Source of the DNA: Steromphala cineraria
Lineage: Eukaryota > Mollusca > Gastropoda > Trochida > Trochidae
NCBI GenBank assembly: GCA_916613615.1
Contig: OU744730.1
Location: forward strand, 37,123,315-37,187,314
DNA length: 64,000 nt
Direction: 5' to 3'
The translations under genes and the position numbers were made by a program. Under the pieces are notes generated by a model. The model was not told the origin of the DNA. It saw only the letters and a program-made list of their open reading frames with translations, and searched no databases. Within the stretch, counting starts at the first letter, position 1; each line of letters starts with the position of its first letter. Shown in pieces: positions 44,201 to 52,445 of the stretch.

Positions 44201-45006
44201 GTGAATATAGAAGAGAGGTATGAATATAGAAGAGAGGTATGAATATAGAAGAGAGGTGTGAATATAGAAGAGAGGTGTGAATATAGAAGAGAGGTATGAA
44301 TATAGAAGAGAGGTATGAATATAGAAGAGAGGTGTGAATATAGAAGAGAGTTATGAAGATAGAAGAGAGGTGTGAATATAGAAGAGAGGTATGAATATAG
44401 AAGAGAGGTGTGAATATAGAAGAGAGGTATGAATATAGAAGAGAGGTATGAATATAGAAAAGAGGTATGAATATAGAAGAGAGGTATGAAGATAGAAGAG
44501 AGGTGTGAATATAGAAGAGAGGTATGAATATAGAAGAGAGTTATGAAGATAGAAGAGAGGTGTGAATATAGAAGAGAGGTATGAATATAGAAGAGAGGTG
44601 TGAATATAGAAGAGAGTTGTGAATATAGAAGAGAGTTGTGAATATAGAAGAGAAGTGTGAATATAGAAGAGAGATGTGTTAGAAGAGTTACTTTCTCACC
44701 ACATCCGCGGTCCCAGACATCCCCAACTGACACAAAGCGGTTGACTCGCACGAACTCGCCCCACACCCGCATACTATCCTGGGACTCGCTTCCCGGCTCC
44801 GCCACATCCCCCGTCTCGCCTACCCGGGCTCCAGGCGCCTTGGAAATGTTGGACTGCGAATTACTCCGAAAATATACAGTTCTTCTGTTGTTCATCCGCA
44901 TAAGTTCATCTGGTGGCGGATGTTTGAAGTATGTGTAGTAAATACCAATAACGCAGGTGAAAGTGAGAAAGGCACTCAAGGAACACAGACAGCGCCGACT
45001 GACCAT
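21394..45006 (-). CDS. Membrane-anchored ML-domain (NPC2/MD-2/GM2A-like) lipid-binding protein, four exons joined
   Basis: Four minus-strand exons (45006-44700, 39240-39145, 32756-32566, 21474-21394) give 675 coding bases, 224 residues plus stop; every junction has GT/AG and matching phase (1, 1, 0). Residues 6-27 form one hydrophobic segment after MVSRR, suggesting a signal anchor or uncleaved signal. Residues 30-80 are a low-complexity stem. The ML fold follows, with Cys102, Cys162 (DNHWDLC), Cys177 (FCPVEKG), IPNYLPKG and Cys217 (IIMCGY). First-to-last and middle cysteine pairs match ML-domain disulfides. N132 lies in an N-x-T site. ML proteins bind single lipids or sterols in the lumen or outside the cell. 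Introns 1 and 2 are mainly minisatellites; intron 3 carries a Tc1 relic and a Polinton-like element. An in-frame TAG six codons before the ATG supports the start. Confidence 0.75.
21475..22659. other. Intron 3 of the ML-domain gene, right of exon 4: repeats and palindrome
   Basis: Holds a short (CAAT)n near 21590 and a 13-bp inverted pair TTTCTTACCCAAG (21722-21734) / CTTGGGTAAGAAA (22388-22400) that may bound a small DNA element. The 148-bp palindrome described separately follows directly. No coding sequence is recognised. Confidence 0.45.
22401..22548. repeat. 148-bp near-perfect palindrome (fold-back MITE type)
   Basis: AAGAATAACCAACTCG...TCGTAATTACGGATTATCTG on the left is mirrored by CAGATAATCCGTAATTCCTC...GTTGATTATTCTT on the right. 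The centre ACTCCTCGCTGAAGCTCGG is itself self-complementary. Almost no unpaired loop remains. Confidence 0.9.
22968..23920 (-). pseudogene. Tc1-family transposase, frameshifted
   Basis: N-terminal HTH part at 23587-23832 (RDLPRSGRPKATTP, then LSNQTLRTRLKAAGLRTRK). The catalytic region needs two frame changes near 23400-23600 (VHWTDESRFLLYAVDG holds the first Asp; GGGSVMVW follows). The C-terminal part is at 22968-23330 (FMNDNARLHRS, SPDLCPIKHVWDIL, PRRVAAVIRARGG). These are the Tc1 DD34E signatures, but the glutamate of PIEHVWD reads Lys here (PIKHVWD), so the catalytic triad is lost as well. The product would have been a cut-and-paste transposase using TA targets. Confidence 0.85.
23956..23986. 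repeat. Run of 31 G residues
   Basis: An uninterrupted poly-G tract in the 5' region of the Tc1 relic. Such a long homopolymer is rare and is also a common site of assembly or sequencing error. Confidence 0.9.
24822..24828 (+). promoter_or_regulatory. TATA box just inside the left inverted repeat of the Polinton-like element
   Basis: TATAAAA in the context GGTCTATAAAATC, upstream of the first small open frame. A plausible promoter for the plus-strand genes of the element. Confidence 0.4.
24945..25037 (+). CDS. Small open frame, 30 residues, or first exon
   Basis: ATG in a good context (ACCATGG) opens 30 codons (MATYSENTTETCSKEQRQ start), ending TAG. Near its end AGAGTAAGAG offers a possible splice donor, so it could be a leader exon. 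No motif is recognised and it may not be translated. Confidence 0.25.
   Translation: MATYSENTTETCSKEQRQALTVKSKRVCFI
25049..25056 (+). promoter_or_regulatory. TATA box ahead of the 94-residue ORF
   Basis: TATATAAA about 75 bases before the ATG at 25132, with the start context ACCATGGAA. Likely core promoter, from sequence only. Confidence 0.4.
25132..25416 (+). CDS. Small basic protein of the Polinton-like element
   Basis: 94 residues. The N-terminus (YIPDAQKFIDFFERRRGGQ) looks helical; a central Lys/Arg-rich stretch (KRSPKRVKAIKRK, residues about 52-65) looks like a nuclear localisation or nucleic-acid-binding patch; the C-terminus is QPKDFFLV. It is the first substantial gene of the element, with a TATA box close ahead. 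Short, very basic proteins next to a packaging ATPase often are virion core proteins in adenovirus-like and Polinton-like elements, so a DNA-condensing role is plausible (inference). No definite family is recognised. Confidence 0.6.
   Translation: MERKLYIPDAQKFIDFFERRRGGQKGGQARPGSRIISISSPADGTEDQKTKRSPKRVKAIKRKAEYDSLPSEDQSSPKHSFVGKQSQPKDFFLV
25439..25726 (+). CDS. Small cysteine-rich protein of the Polinton-like element
   Basis: The longest form has 95 residues from ATG 25439. A second ATG at 25517 gives a 69-residue form, MSFQCTVCLGLLPVDVF, which begins right before the cysteines and may be the real start. Cys pairs (CTVC, CVYC), then H-x4-H, C-T-V and C-I-C suggest one or two zinc sites. 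It starts 22 bases after the 94-residue gene stops, in another frame. Some adintovirus-type elements have small CxxC proteins with regulatory roles, but I cannot assign this one to a family. Confidence 0.5.
   Translation: MRHNFCTTHALHLNVTIHEKERLSFKMSFQCTVCLGLLPVDVFGEDNSGCFTCVYCKTKLKYTYHRFLVHSDKCTVKRKLSRHIPSCICNSPKTA
25788..26054 (+). CDS. Lysine/arginine-rich protein of the Polinton-like element
   Basis: 88 residues; about a third are Lys or Arg, with few hydrophobics (TSKRIKQSKPTELHIKR in the middle, RIQQGYKRKLEKH at the end). The upstream open sequence contains in-frame possibilities without ATG, so the start at 25788 is only the first Met. A nucleic-acid-binding or core-protein role is likely from composition. 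It ends 23 bases before the ATPase gene, indicating compact packing. Confidence 0.55.
   Translation: MKMKRTSVVRPKDIFSTDDKVIKPRKPKSTLKRQIKTKQATSKRIKQSKPTELHIKRISTTQGVVNRAKAALKRQRIQQGYKRKLEKH
26078..27802 (+). CDS. Packaging-type ATPase with N-terminal zinc finger and a second zinc-finger domain
   Basis: 574 residues. A C2H2 finger (C6, C9, H22, H27) opens the protein. A proline-rich linker (residues 34-95) contains four copies of SSVQYTT/PPP. The A32/FtsK-HerA-like ATPase lies at about 118-315: Walker A GPSGSGKTT (132-140), WCYNVWQPLYD, Walker B NVLILDDF (201-208), sensor-like LLLQNLF and N-S-H-Y. A Thr-rich linker follows, then a second module from Met388 with CADCG...HDLQRHIKSWC and a charged helical tail. 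Such ATPases pump DNA into capsids in Polinton/adintovirus-type elements. Met388 (27239) has a usable start context, so the two modules may be a fusion of two genes. A TGA ends the frame, but an acidic stretch continues in frame behind it. Confidence 0.8.
27803..27892 (+). other. In-frame acidic extension behind the ATPase stop codon
   Basis: After TGA at 27800-27802 the same frame stays open for 29 codons, rich in Asp, Glu and Ser (SELDTDAESD, DEESDQD), to a second TGA. The acidic composition looks coding. The stop is followed by CTG, close to the UGA-CUA readthrough context. Either readthrough or a recent nonsense mutation would explain it. Confidence 0.45.
27955..28119 (+). CDS. 54-residue basic protein of the Polinton-like element
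   Basis: ATG at 27955 to TAG at 28117-28119. The sequence is strongly basic: MYKRSLLHVVKSPNPLQRQ at the start, GVMKRGPPGRRILDRI near the end. It lies 60 bases after the acidic extension of the ATPase. Size and charge resemble small core or maturation peptides of adenovirus-like elements (inference only); it could also be a chance frame. Confidence 0.4.
   Translation: MYKRSLLHVVKSPNPLQRQTHKNDKKKPVSLYVKGVMKRGPPGRRILDRIETKG
28305..28310 (+). promoter_or_regulatory. Candidate poly(A) signal of the Polinton-like element
   Basis: AATAAA about 500 bases after the ATPase stop, where the sequence turns AT-rich. A plausible end for the plus-strand transcripts. Confidence 0.35.
28311..30719. other. 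AT-rich right half of the Polinton-like element, no recognised gene
   Basis: 2.4 kb between the last small gene and the right inverted repeat. Short frames (28450-28647, 28886-29113, 29976-30188) show no motif. This is where polymerase, integrase or capsid genes would be sought; I see none, nor clear relics of them. Confidence 0.5.
31312..32370. other. Intron 3 of the ML-domain gene, left of exon 3: no recognised feature
   Basis: AT-rich DNA between the Polinton-like element and the 43-bp inverted repeat. No open frame or repeat stands out. Confidence 0.45.
32371..32509. repeat. 43-bp perfect inverted repeat with an inner hairpin
   Basis: The arms at 32371-32413 and 32467-32509 are exact complements, starting TAAGGAAGACAAGAG. 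The 53-base loop contains CGGTATA-AGAATC-TATACCG, a second stem. The whole is a compact stem-loop unit, probably a small MITE, 56 bases from the ML-domain exon 3 donor. Confidence 0.85.
32566..32756 (-). CDS. ML-domain gene, exon 3
   Basis: 191 bases between the acceptor GTGTTACAG and the donor AAG/GTGAAC, in minus orientation. It enters at phase 1 (completing a Gly codon with exon 2) and leaves at phase 0. It encodes residues 135-198 with the ML-domain hallmarks LYIEVKYN, LFDNHWDLC, FCPVEKG and IPNYLPK, i.e. two beta strands, the middle cysteine pair and the turn that precedes the last strands. Confidence 0.8.
32770..34112. repeat. Minisatellite of about 35-bp units in intron 2 of the ML-domain gene
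   Basis: A short (AGGTAC)n at 32772-32800, then roughly 38 units of 33-35 bp built on GATCTACTGACCAGTGATGG plus GGAATGTGATGTGGA variants, up to 34112. It starts within about 50 bases of the exon 3 acceptor. Confidence 0.9.
34113..34779. other. Spacer in intron 2 without recognised features
   Basis: AT-rich sequence between two arrays; no gene or repeat is seen before the dispersed repeat starting at 34780. Confidence 0.45.
34780..35343. mobile_element. Dispersed repeat, copy 3: complete MITE-like unit with 12-bp inverted ends
   Basis: Left end TAGCTCATCAGG (34780-34791) and right end CCAGATGAGCTA (35332-35343) are inverted copies with one mismatch. Inside are diverged units of about 150 bp (TTTCAGCTTTCTAGGCCT, TGCTTCTGGAGAAGAAG, AGGGGCCACAGGGCCAC) and a GGAC-rich tract before the right end. 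Copies at 4616-5220 and 20345-20644 each keep one of the two ends. Confidence 0.75.
35428..39144 (-). repeat. 54-bp minisatellite that copies the exon 2 donor site, about 69 units
   Basis: Each unit on the minus strand reads ACACGCACATTCGTCAAC-TACACCCTAG, then GTGAGTAGATCCACACATAT. The first half is the last 28-29 bases of exon 2; the second half is the start of intron 2. Two subtypes (CACCCTAG and CAAACTGG before the donor) alternate. A higher-order repeat of 433 bp is visible, with a marker (GCGGCGTCGTG) at 36250, 36683 and 37116. Confidence 0.95.
39145..39240 (-). CDS. ML-domain gene, exon 2
   Basis: 96 bases between acceptor TTTTTGTCAG and donor CTAG/GTGAGT, minus strand. It enters with two bases completing a split Asp codon and leaves with one base of a split Gly codon. 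It encodes residues 103-135, DSARRKIGVVVMLPDEE then TFVNYTL. Its last 28-29 bases form part of the adjacent 54-bp minisatellite unit. The other two frames contain stops. Confidence 0.75.
39241..39584. other. Unique part of intron 1 of the ML-domain gene
   Basis: About 340 bases between exon 2 and the 19-bp array. AT-rich, with no recognised feature. Confidence 0.45.
39820..39960. repeat. Island in the 19-bp array, copy 1
   Basis: A 140-bp unit, GATAAGATTAATAAGGCAAC, GGGTCATATATACTAATAAA, a (TCTG)n tract, then GCCTGATATAAAGATAGAAG. Copies follow at 40385-40520 and 43697-43835. Confidence 0.85.
40385..40520. repeat. Island in the 19-bp array, copy 2
   Basis: Same 140-bp unit as at 39820, with a longer (TCTG)n tract. 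Confidence 0.85.
43697..43835. repeat. Island in the 19-bp array, copy 3
   Basis: Same 140-bp unit as at 39820. The 3.3 kb of 19-bp units between copies 2 and 3 contains repeated larger blocks, so the array grew by segment duplication as well as by single units. Confidence 0.85.
44700..45006 (-). CDS. ML-domain gene, exon 1 (start codon, membrane segment, stem)
   Basis: ATG at 45006 (minus strand), with an in-frame TAG six codons upstream. 102 codons plus one base, up to the donor TGTG/GTGAGAAAG. Residues 6-27 are hydrophobic (CSLSAFLTFTCVIGIYYTYF lies inside), after two arginines, suggesting a type II signal anchor. The following stem holds HPPPDE and an acidic, Gly/Ser-rich part. The last codon is Cys102, the first cysteine of the ML domain. 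Without splicing the frame runs into the 19-bp array and becomes a meaningless 423-codon ORF. Confidence 0.75.
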
Positions 45007-48000
45007 AGTGATTTCGGGCGACTAACACGGGCGGCAGGCTGCTTCAATGAAAACGCGTACTCTCTGCCATATAGGAAACGGGCACTTACGTAGATGAGTA
45101 TTCTTAATATCCGGAACAAACAATGGCACAATGAAGTGTCCACGTAACACGTCAGTGGGGCATTAAGATGTGCTCGAGTTAGATAAAATCTGACCCGTTC
45201 CAGTGAATGATAATAGGGATGACTGCAGTATCAACTGATATACTCTGCTTGCACGACGTAATTAGATGTCACTATCTCCCAACTTTGAACCCTTACTTAT
45301 CACAATAGATACGATTTCCTTTACCTGGATATTAACAGCTCACATCATGTCATGGTAATGTTATGGTATAGTACTGCCAATAAAGTTATTCCCTGTCAGT
45401 GTGGATGAAGACATGATTAATGTAAATATAGGTAGATTAGGCTCGGTGTAAACGGATTCATATAAAAGGATACTTTTACTTGCTGAATACCATGTGCGCT
45501 GAAAGGAATTAGAATGATACAATTTGACTTGCATATCCATCCCAACTGCCAAGAATATTCCTTGACCATGTGTCATGCGGCAGAGCATATCTTACATACA
45601 GGCACATATCACTTGTGCCAGGCACCGGTTGCTTGAAGTGAAGAGTCTCTGGTAACTCAATTGCTAGTGGCGTCAGAAAGCAGGCCGTCGCAAGAGAAGC
45701 GATCCGATATGTGGCTTTTTGTTCTATTTAGATGGTATGGATCGGTAGGGGAGACCAGGGCAAAGTATTTCTTTTTAAAGACAAATAGCGTAATTTGTCA
45801 TTAGTAACCAACGAAAGGAAACGTTAAGAAGGGTTGTGACCCACGTTAAGTGATTATACGATTTCAAATATTCGAAAACAAAATACAGGATTCTTCTATG
45901 AGGAATTAAAAAGTAAATATTCAAATGTTTCTAAAAAAGTGCACCTATAGTCGCATTTCCTACCGGGGATAAATTTGCCTCCTATAAAATGTGTAGAATT
46001 GAATATTTGATCTTTATCTATGTCCCCCTCAAAGCTTTGCATATCGGGTGTAGGGTCCGATTTTCGGATTAAATGTTTGGGCGGGGGACATCACAGTGCA
46101 TATATTTGAATTTTCTAGGTTTAGGTGGGATGATAGCACACAGTTTCTGAACAGTATTTTGGATGAATTTTACGTAATCTGAATTGGTAATAAGTTTAAC
46201 ACAGGATTGATATGCAAAATGTTAAAAAACAAAAAAAGACATTTTCCAAAACACACAATCGTCGCTTATTGAATTAAAAAGGATTGCGTAGAGCCTTTTT
46301 CAAATGTACATCAGTAAAAATCATCACTCTCTATCGATGGAAACTCTGCGGTAGGGGCTTGTCTAAACGCTGGCCAGTGAGGAAACATATCTTCAAACAA
46401 CAACCAATCTCGGTGAAACATCTCTTGACCATTCTCTCATGTTGTGTTGTAAAAAAATTTGCACTCTCGGAGACACGTTCCATCACCTCAATAAACGTTG
46501 TGCAATAGTCAAACGTGTTCATTTCAGTTCAGAAAGTAAGGATTTGTCCTCTGTCAGTGCTCTTAGACTTTTGCTTTATTGTTTCAGTAGCCACTATCCT
46601 GTGTGTATGAAGTTGAAATAATGGCAAAGATGTTTGGTTTATGTAAAGCAAAGCCTACACTGTCTGTCACCTCCGCTATGATGATGTGATGATGCCTCAC
46701 TTGTGTCACCTTCAAGAAAATGCAGATTCCTTTCAAACTAAACTTATCATCACATAATAGATCAGGGGCCGATCCAGGATTTTCGTTTTTCGACACCCAA
46801 TGGAAATGCGCCCATTGGGTGTCGCAAGTCCCTAAATGAAAATTGCACGATAGTGGAACGAATGTTAATCAAAGAGCATTAACCAAGCTTTGTGTAACTA
46901 AATGATTCAATTATGGATGATCCTACGAATTCGTGGCAGTTGCTATGCGTCTTTCGTGTGTCTCGGATCAAACATCTGTGCCGTATTGTCAAGTTGATAA
47001 AACCACCCTGCATCCAAGTCATAATCTTACAAAACATCTTTGGTATTATTAAGATCTCAAAATTTGGAAAATCAAATCATTATTCATTTGTTCGATCGTC
47101 TTACAATCAATAAAAAATTAAGGTGGTAACTGTATGAAAATTATAATTCATTTGCCTAATACCAACACGGTCAGGTATACCTCGTGCTCTGCCCATGAAG
47201 AAGGGCGACTTGTACGCCATCACTGGTGTCCCTCTGGTGTTTCTCTAGCTGGCACTGGTATTGGTTTGTGCACAGAATGTGAATTAAAATCAGAGAAATT
47301 TTTCTCTTTTTCTGAAAGAATTCTCTGCAACAGATGTTAGGGTCCACAACACACTTAATTTCATTTAACGGAAATTAGAGATGCAAGACGTAAATTCAAC
47401 CCATCGCATCTAAATGACAATGATTGGCTGAGATATTCGCCAACCAAATATGGCGTCTTTTGGCATCCCGTGACGTGCTTTCTTCGCAAATGACGATCAA
47501 AAGAGCGCATTCGTTACATCATACGTGCATGATTGGGCACATATTGGGACACTTCTAAATAAAAATCAAACTTGATTCGCATTACTTTTGTTCCGAGAAA
47601 GCTTTGAACTATAGAACAATTGTCATATCCTTGCCATAAACAGGATGATTCATGCTGTCTACTATCTGAAGCGCATAAGGAATATGTTGAAAGAATCATT
47701 TAAATTTAAAACACTTGTAGAGACACTTGCTTTGTGCATATTTGTGAATCTTCCTATGAAAGGTCATGAAGATGAGAGAAGCAATTTTATCCTACCTCAT
47801 ATAAGAATCTCGATCTCTGATTGGTTCACGTGACCCTTAACAAATTCCCATATACACCTTCACCGAGGGAGAATAAATCCCTTATACCCCGCGAGTAAAG
47901 AGTGCTTCCAAGTCACGTGATAAGGTCATAGGTCAACCAGTATGCCGTGACTCGGACCTTTGTTGTTGTTTTGAAATAAAGGTTTTGTTCACTTCTGATT

Positions 48001-48042
48001 GTGTTTTTAACAATAGTTTTAGACATTCGGTAAGATAAATTC
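45007..48042. other. Upstream region of the ML-domain gene and intergenic DNA
   Basis: The first few hundred bases should contain the promoter of the minus-strand gene, but no clear TATA box is seen. At 46763-46830 the string GGGGCCGATCCAGGATTTTC and a hairpin (CACCCAAT / ATTGGGTG) look like a short interspersed repeat. No other coding sequence is supported. Confidence 0.45.
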
Positions 48043-48180
48043 GTTATCACATTGCATAGCGGGTTACATCGGTATTTATATTCCCTTGAAAGGTTTTATG
48101 CAACTCGCGTTCCGCTCGTTGCATAAAACCTTTCGCGGGAATAATAAATACCGATGTAACCCGCTATGCAATGTGATAAC
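48043..48180. repeat. 138-bp near-perfect palindrome (fold-back MITE type)
   Basis: GTTATCACATTGCATAGCGG on the left and its complement ending ATGTGATAAC on the right, joined by AACTCGCGTTCCGCTCGTT. The arms pair over about 65 bases. Confidence 0.9.
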
Positions 48181-48214
48181 TTATATTGTACCCTTTGCAT
48201 TATCGTACAATGTA

Positions 48215-48560
48215 CGGTCAATTATTGAATCGTCATCTGAAAAATAGTACACTTAGAAACAAATATTTATCACCAGCAATCCAAAACGAGCTTCTTGATA
48301 TTTGTTCTTCATACATTAGAAACCAGTTGGTTAAAGGTTGGAAATCCTAGAAATACTTCTCTCTCATTGCTGATGAGGCGACAGCTTCCTCCACCAGAGG
48401 GTAAAATTCATCTCTGTTCCACACACTGTTCTTTGGACAACGAGGGCCAAGCAATACTACAGGAATCATGTTTAGGTTTCATTGAGGATAAGAGTACACA
48501 GGCGGCTGCCTCATACTTTTACATCAATTTATTTATAAATGTATGCTCCTTCGTTAATCC
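48215..48560 (+). pseudogene. hAT-family transposase fragment (ZMYM1-like, DUF4371 region)
   Basis: Readable pieces are RHLKNSTLRNKYLSPAIQNE, LLDICSSYIRNQLVKG, then after a TAG stop KYFSLIADEATASST, and in another frame SLDNEGQAILQESCLGFIE (within 48295-48579). The order Y-L-S-P-x-I-Q-N-E-L, F-S-x-x-A-D-E-x-T, E-x-x-L-G-F matches the catalytic domain of hAT transposases of the ZMYM1/DUF4371 type; D of ADE is the first catalytic Asp. Stops and a frameshift show decay. It lies just downstream of a palindrome. Confidence 0.65.
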
Positions 48561-49960
48561 ATTTAGCCTTAGATCTTGACAACTTTTCTCAAAACTATTA
48601 TGATAGGATAACAGTATTTGATGGCTCTTCGGGTAGCATGTAAATACTTCAAAATATTCCTTTTAATTATTCTTGTTTTAAAAGTAAATTTGGTGTTGAA
48701 TATTATACATGAAAATTATCAGAAATTATCAATGTTTATACACAATGCATGCAATGCCAATAATATATGGTTAAAGTGGTAAACATTTGGAAGTAATGCC
48801 AACTTAGGATAATTAAAGTAATTTGGAATTTATGCATATTCCATATATGTATTTACATATATATAAGGGATACAATGGATCAATAAAACATTCAACTGAC
48901 ACCCTTACCAAAAGTATTAAGTTAACATTCTACATAAACAGAAAGGAGTTTTACAGTATGAACCCTTTACTCGACAATGTGTCCATTACCCGTCTAAGAA
49001 AATAAGACCTTCTCATGATAGCAGCTTTCTTACTTTAATAGCGGTGCATTTTATGATTTGAATGATAATGAAAAGTTTTTCTCATAAATGAAAACACTTT
49101 GCAAAATATTTTACCTTCTTAAACCTTTTTATATATTTAATAGAAGAGAACTGCTATTGATCTCATAAGGTTAGATAATATATATATGTTATACTCAAAA
49201 ACATGTATTTATGAACAGTTAAATGTGTTCTTTTAATGTCTCGTAAGCCATTTGTGGCTCGACGCATTGTTTGATATTGTGTAACATATCTTGTATATAA
49301 AATGGTATGATGCGTGTGACACTTTCATAAAAAAATATATGTTTGTAACAACTTCATGAATTAACTTAGATTCTCTCAGTGTCTCTTGTTCGCCAAGATT
49401 CGACCGATCGGTACAAAATCACTCAAGCGTTATTCGACGGTCAGTCAGTTTTGAAAATTCGACGGATTAGGCTGTAATCGTTCAAAGTGACCGGTACTTA
49501 ATAGGTGTCTTCTTTCTCAGAAGAAATGCTTACCACAGTTATGATGTTTATGATCATGAGGAGATTAATTGTTTTATTCTAAAGGTTAGTCATGTCTTTA
49601 CGAATCTGGACCTGTCACTCATGCAATACCGACCATGTGCTACCTTTTCCGGCATTTAGCCTTCCCCAAATGGTTTCAGCTATAATGAACATTTTGCGGG
49701 GAATGTTGGTGACCATGTCCCCTTTTTTATGCGAACATAAATGCCATGTGTAGTATTGAAAAATCAAAACAATAACAATCTTATCCAAAAATGAAAAATG
49801 TGTGATAAATTACGAATTTCTATGAACATCAAAAATAGCCTTCTATATGGCCATGAGGAGAGATGACATGTCTGATGTACATGGCTAGTAGTTAGTTAAC
49901 TCCTGTAGATCACTCTCCTGTAGCTACCCAAGATTAGTTTCAGTTATACGTTTTACTGAT
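48561..49960. other. AT-rich intergenic DNA
   Basis: No supported feature; short frames only. An ATATAT-rich stretch occurs near 48840-48870. Confidence 0.45.
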
Positions 49961-49969
49961 TGACAATCA

Positions 49970-50139
49970 GAGAAATAAATTCTGTCTAATGCTGCATCAC
50001 GTTTTACATGTATTCTAGTCTATGTGAATTATTTTTGATATGAATTGTTTTGAATATTATGTAATTAGTTGTCATCACATTTCTGGAGAATTGTAATTAT
50101 ACAAAACAAATTTCCCTTCTGGGACAATAAAGATTATCT

Positions 50140-50169
<30 letters not shown>
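49970..50169 (+). repeat. LINE 3' end with (TTATC)n tail
   Basis: TTCTGGGACAATAAAGATTA leads into about seven TTATC units at 50133-50169. The same type of tail ends the LINE at 16.8 kb. No coding part remains. Confidence 0.6.
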
Positions 50170-50173
<4 letters not shown>

Positions 50174-50769
50174 AATGACAACATTGCCAACCGTTGCACC
50201 TTGAACTGTTGAACTAAATTGTCTAATAAATTTAGGATAACAATTCGTCATCGTGAAAACGTGTTCCACTTTTGAAGAAACAGTTTATTCTTTTTTAATT
50301 ACTATAGAATTCATTTAATGTTGAAACCAAAAGTGTTGTTGTAAAAAGGGTAAATATTGAATAGTAGTTAGTTGACTCTCTGGGCTGTCCCATCATGTAC
50401 AGGGGAATGTGCACAATTCTTATTCCCCCGTAGTTTTCGTGATAGAGGCAAATAAAAGCATTATACACAAACAGCACATATGAACAAATACATAAATCCC
50501 CTTTGGCTGATAAATACATAAGTTTAGAAAAACAGGACTATTTCTTAACAATTCATTATTTCAGCAAACAGGACTATTCTTGAACAGTAAGTGCAGAGAT
50601 GGCCAATATTGATAAAACTTTTCTCCAGTTTCTGTCGACAAAAGTACAAATTTTTTAAATCATATTAACGTACAATTTCATTTTTCACATATTCTAACTT
50701 TGATTAAAACCATTAATGCTGCATCTATATAGATAATGTTGGCTAAAAAATTATTGTATTTACAGGATT

Positions 50770-51170
50770 ATTGTTCTTTCCTTTCATTCCCAATATACAA
50801 TTGTACAGAATTTAACCATGATTCTATTTCTTTCCATGAATTGAAGAAAAGTTCACAATCCCATACCATATTGTTAATTGTTTCAAGTTCCGTTTGGCAA
50901 AATGGATAAAGTGGGGATGATATATATCCAATTTTGTTAAGAAAATGTCTCGTGTTTTGTTGACAAAATATTATGAATGATTCTGTATTACAACAATTTT
51001 AAATCTGTACATCTGGAACATTTTATTAGCAATTATATTCTAAAATTTCCAATTATTGTCAGCAAATTCTTCTTGTAATATCTTTACCATTTTGAAAAGT
51101 TTGGAAGATGAACGAATTTTGAGTCAAGGAGAATTGCATACAATCTTTTACCCTCAATTATGGTGTTTAT
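50770..51170 (-). pseudogene. L1/Tx1-like LINE, C-terminal relic
   Basis: Minus-strand text, broken by stops and frame changes, reads KCFRCTDLKLL-like, YRIIHNILSTKHETF, KIGYISSPLYPFCQTELET and NNMVWDCELFFNSW. This is the C-terminal zinc-knuckle order (SPLCxFC...E-T-x-x-H/M-x-x-W-x-C) of L1/Tx1-type elements. It is dead. Confidence 0.6.
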
Positions 51171-52445
51171 TGCTTTTTGGGGGTCCAGAGACCCCAAAGT
51201 TATGTTACATTTGATATTGAAAACTAATGGCAGAAGTTTCTCTCTATATTACTCTTGGAAACTTCAAAGAGAAGTTTCAGCCAATGCTAAATGTTTTAAG
51301 AATATCCTGGTATTTCGAACGACCAATGGACAGATCTGTAGCAAATTTATGCCCACGTGACCATGTGGGTGGTACGAAATAATTGGCAAGCTTTAATTTG
51401 GAAACTGATTATCATAATAATGTTATGATGTAAAACATATCTTATATTTTCAACAAGATATGGATCAGTGTTCACACCCTAATAAATATCAATTTTGCAT
51501 ATGCGTGTTAGCTGTTTTGTAGTTATTCGGTGTATTTTTTTGCATTCCACATTCGGAAACGACATTCCATTTTTGTATCAACTAGGAATTCGGTTCCTTC
51601 AATTTTTTTACTATAACGCAGGCGCTGAATGGGCCGCCTTGTCAATGACTGATCGTTCACTCAATGCATGTTATCGCTTCACGGAAAAAATGGTGCTGAA
51701 CAGGCCATTTTCAAATTTCATGTTTCAAAACAAAACGTTTTGGATGATTTATTTACAATTAAAGGTGTCTTTCGAAGAAAGTATCGACATAGGGCCTAAA
51801 TTATTATAAAATATTCTTAAATGCCATCCTATAACATAATGAAAATTATGAACTTGTAGCTGAGTTCATTTCTAAATTTATCAGCAACTTTCGCCTGTAA
51901 TTCGATCAACACTCAATTAAGGAAAATTATTCCCGCAACATTAATTAACCTGAAAGTCAATGGGAAATTCGTCGGGTTTAAACTAAATTTGCGGGTATTG
52001 GAAAACAATGGATCCCGGACTACTAGCGCAACTATTTATCTCCTAATTAATCACTGCATGACTCTTGTATTAAACTCACCGCCAGCTATCTTTTAAAGCA
52101 ACATAAATTTGAATTACCGTATTAATGTTTAAAAAATTATATCATAATTGAGATAGGAGTCGTATCTATCATTGTTGGAATTTAAGCGATACGAACGAGA
52201 TGTTTTACTATATACATAGTGTACTGATAACTATCAAAACAAAGAGCAAAGTATATGCGTCTCCGATTGGAACCATTCATTCAAGTAGAAGTCCCCGTCC
52301 CCGTCCTCCCTAACCCGAGTCTCCTGGTTCTATATATAGTGTTACATAACCGGATGCCCCAAAGCTAGCCCTTTTAAAGGTTTTTCTTGTTTGTGATATG
52401 TTAAAAGTGTATACAGGACCAAACAGTTTTCTGTTAAATTTGGTA
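51171..52445. other. AT-rich DNA, one unassigned open frame
   Basis: The 104-codon frame at 51495-51809 (MHMRVSCFVVIRCIFLHS start) has no motif and poor coding character. Nothing else is supported. Confidence 0.4.

Larger units (their letters stand above)
39585..44672. repeat. 5-kb minisatellite of 19-bp units in intron 1 of the ML-domain gene
   Basis: About 250 units of GAATATAGAAGAGAGGTGT and variants (GTAT, TTGT, AAGT endings). Because 19 is not a multiple of 3 and no phase of the unit has a stop on the minus strand, open frames of 950-1066 codons appear in all three minus frames. They encode only Y-I-H-T-S-L-L-Y-S repeats and are not genes. Confidence 0.95.

Noticed and set aside
43735..45006. 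A single 423-codon protein starting at the ML gene ATG
   Set aside because: Only the first 102 codons are real exon; the frame then passes a good splice donor (GTGAGA) and runs into the 19-bp array.
51495..51809. A 104-codon gene
   Set aside because: No motif, poor coding character and no splice context; treated as chance.
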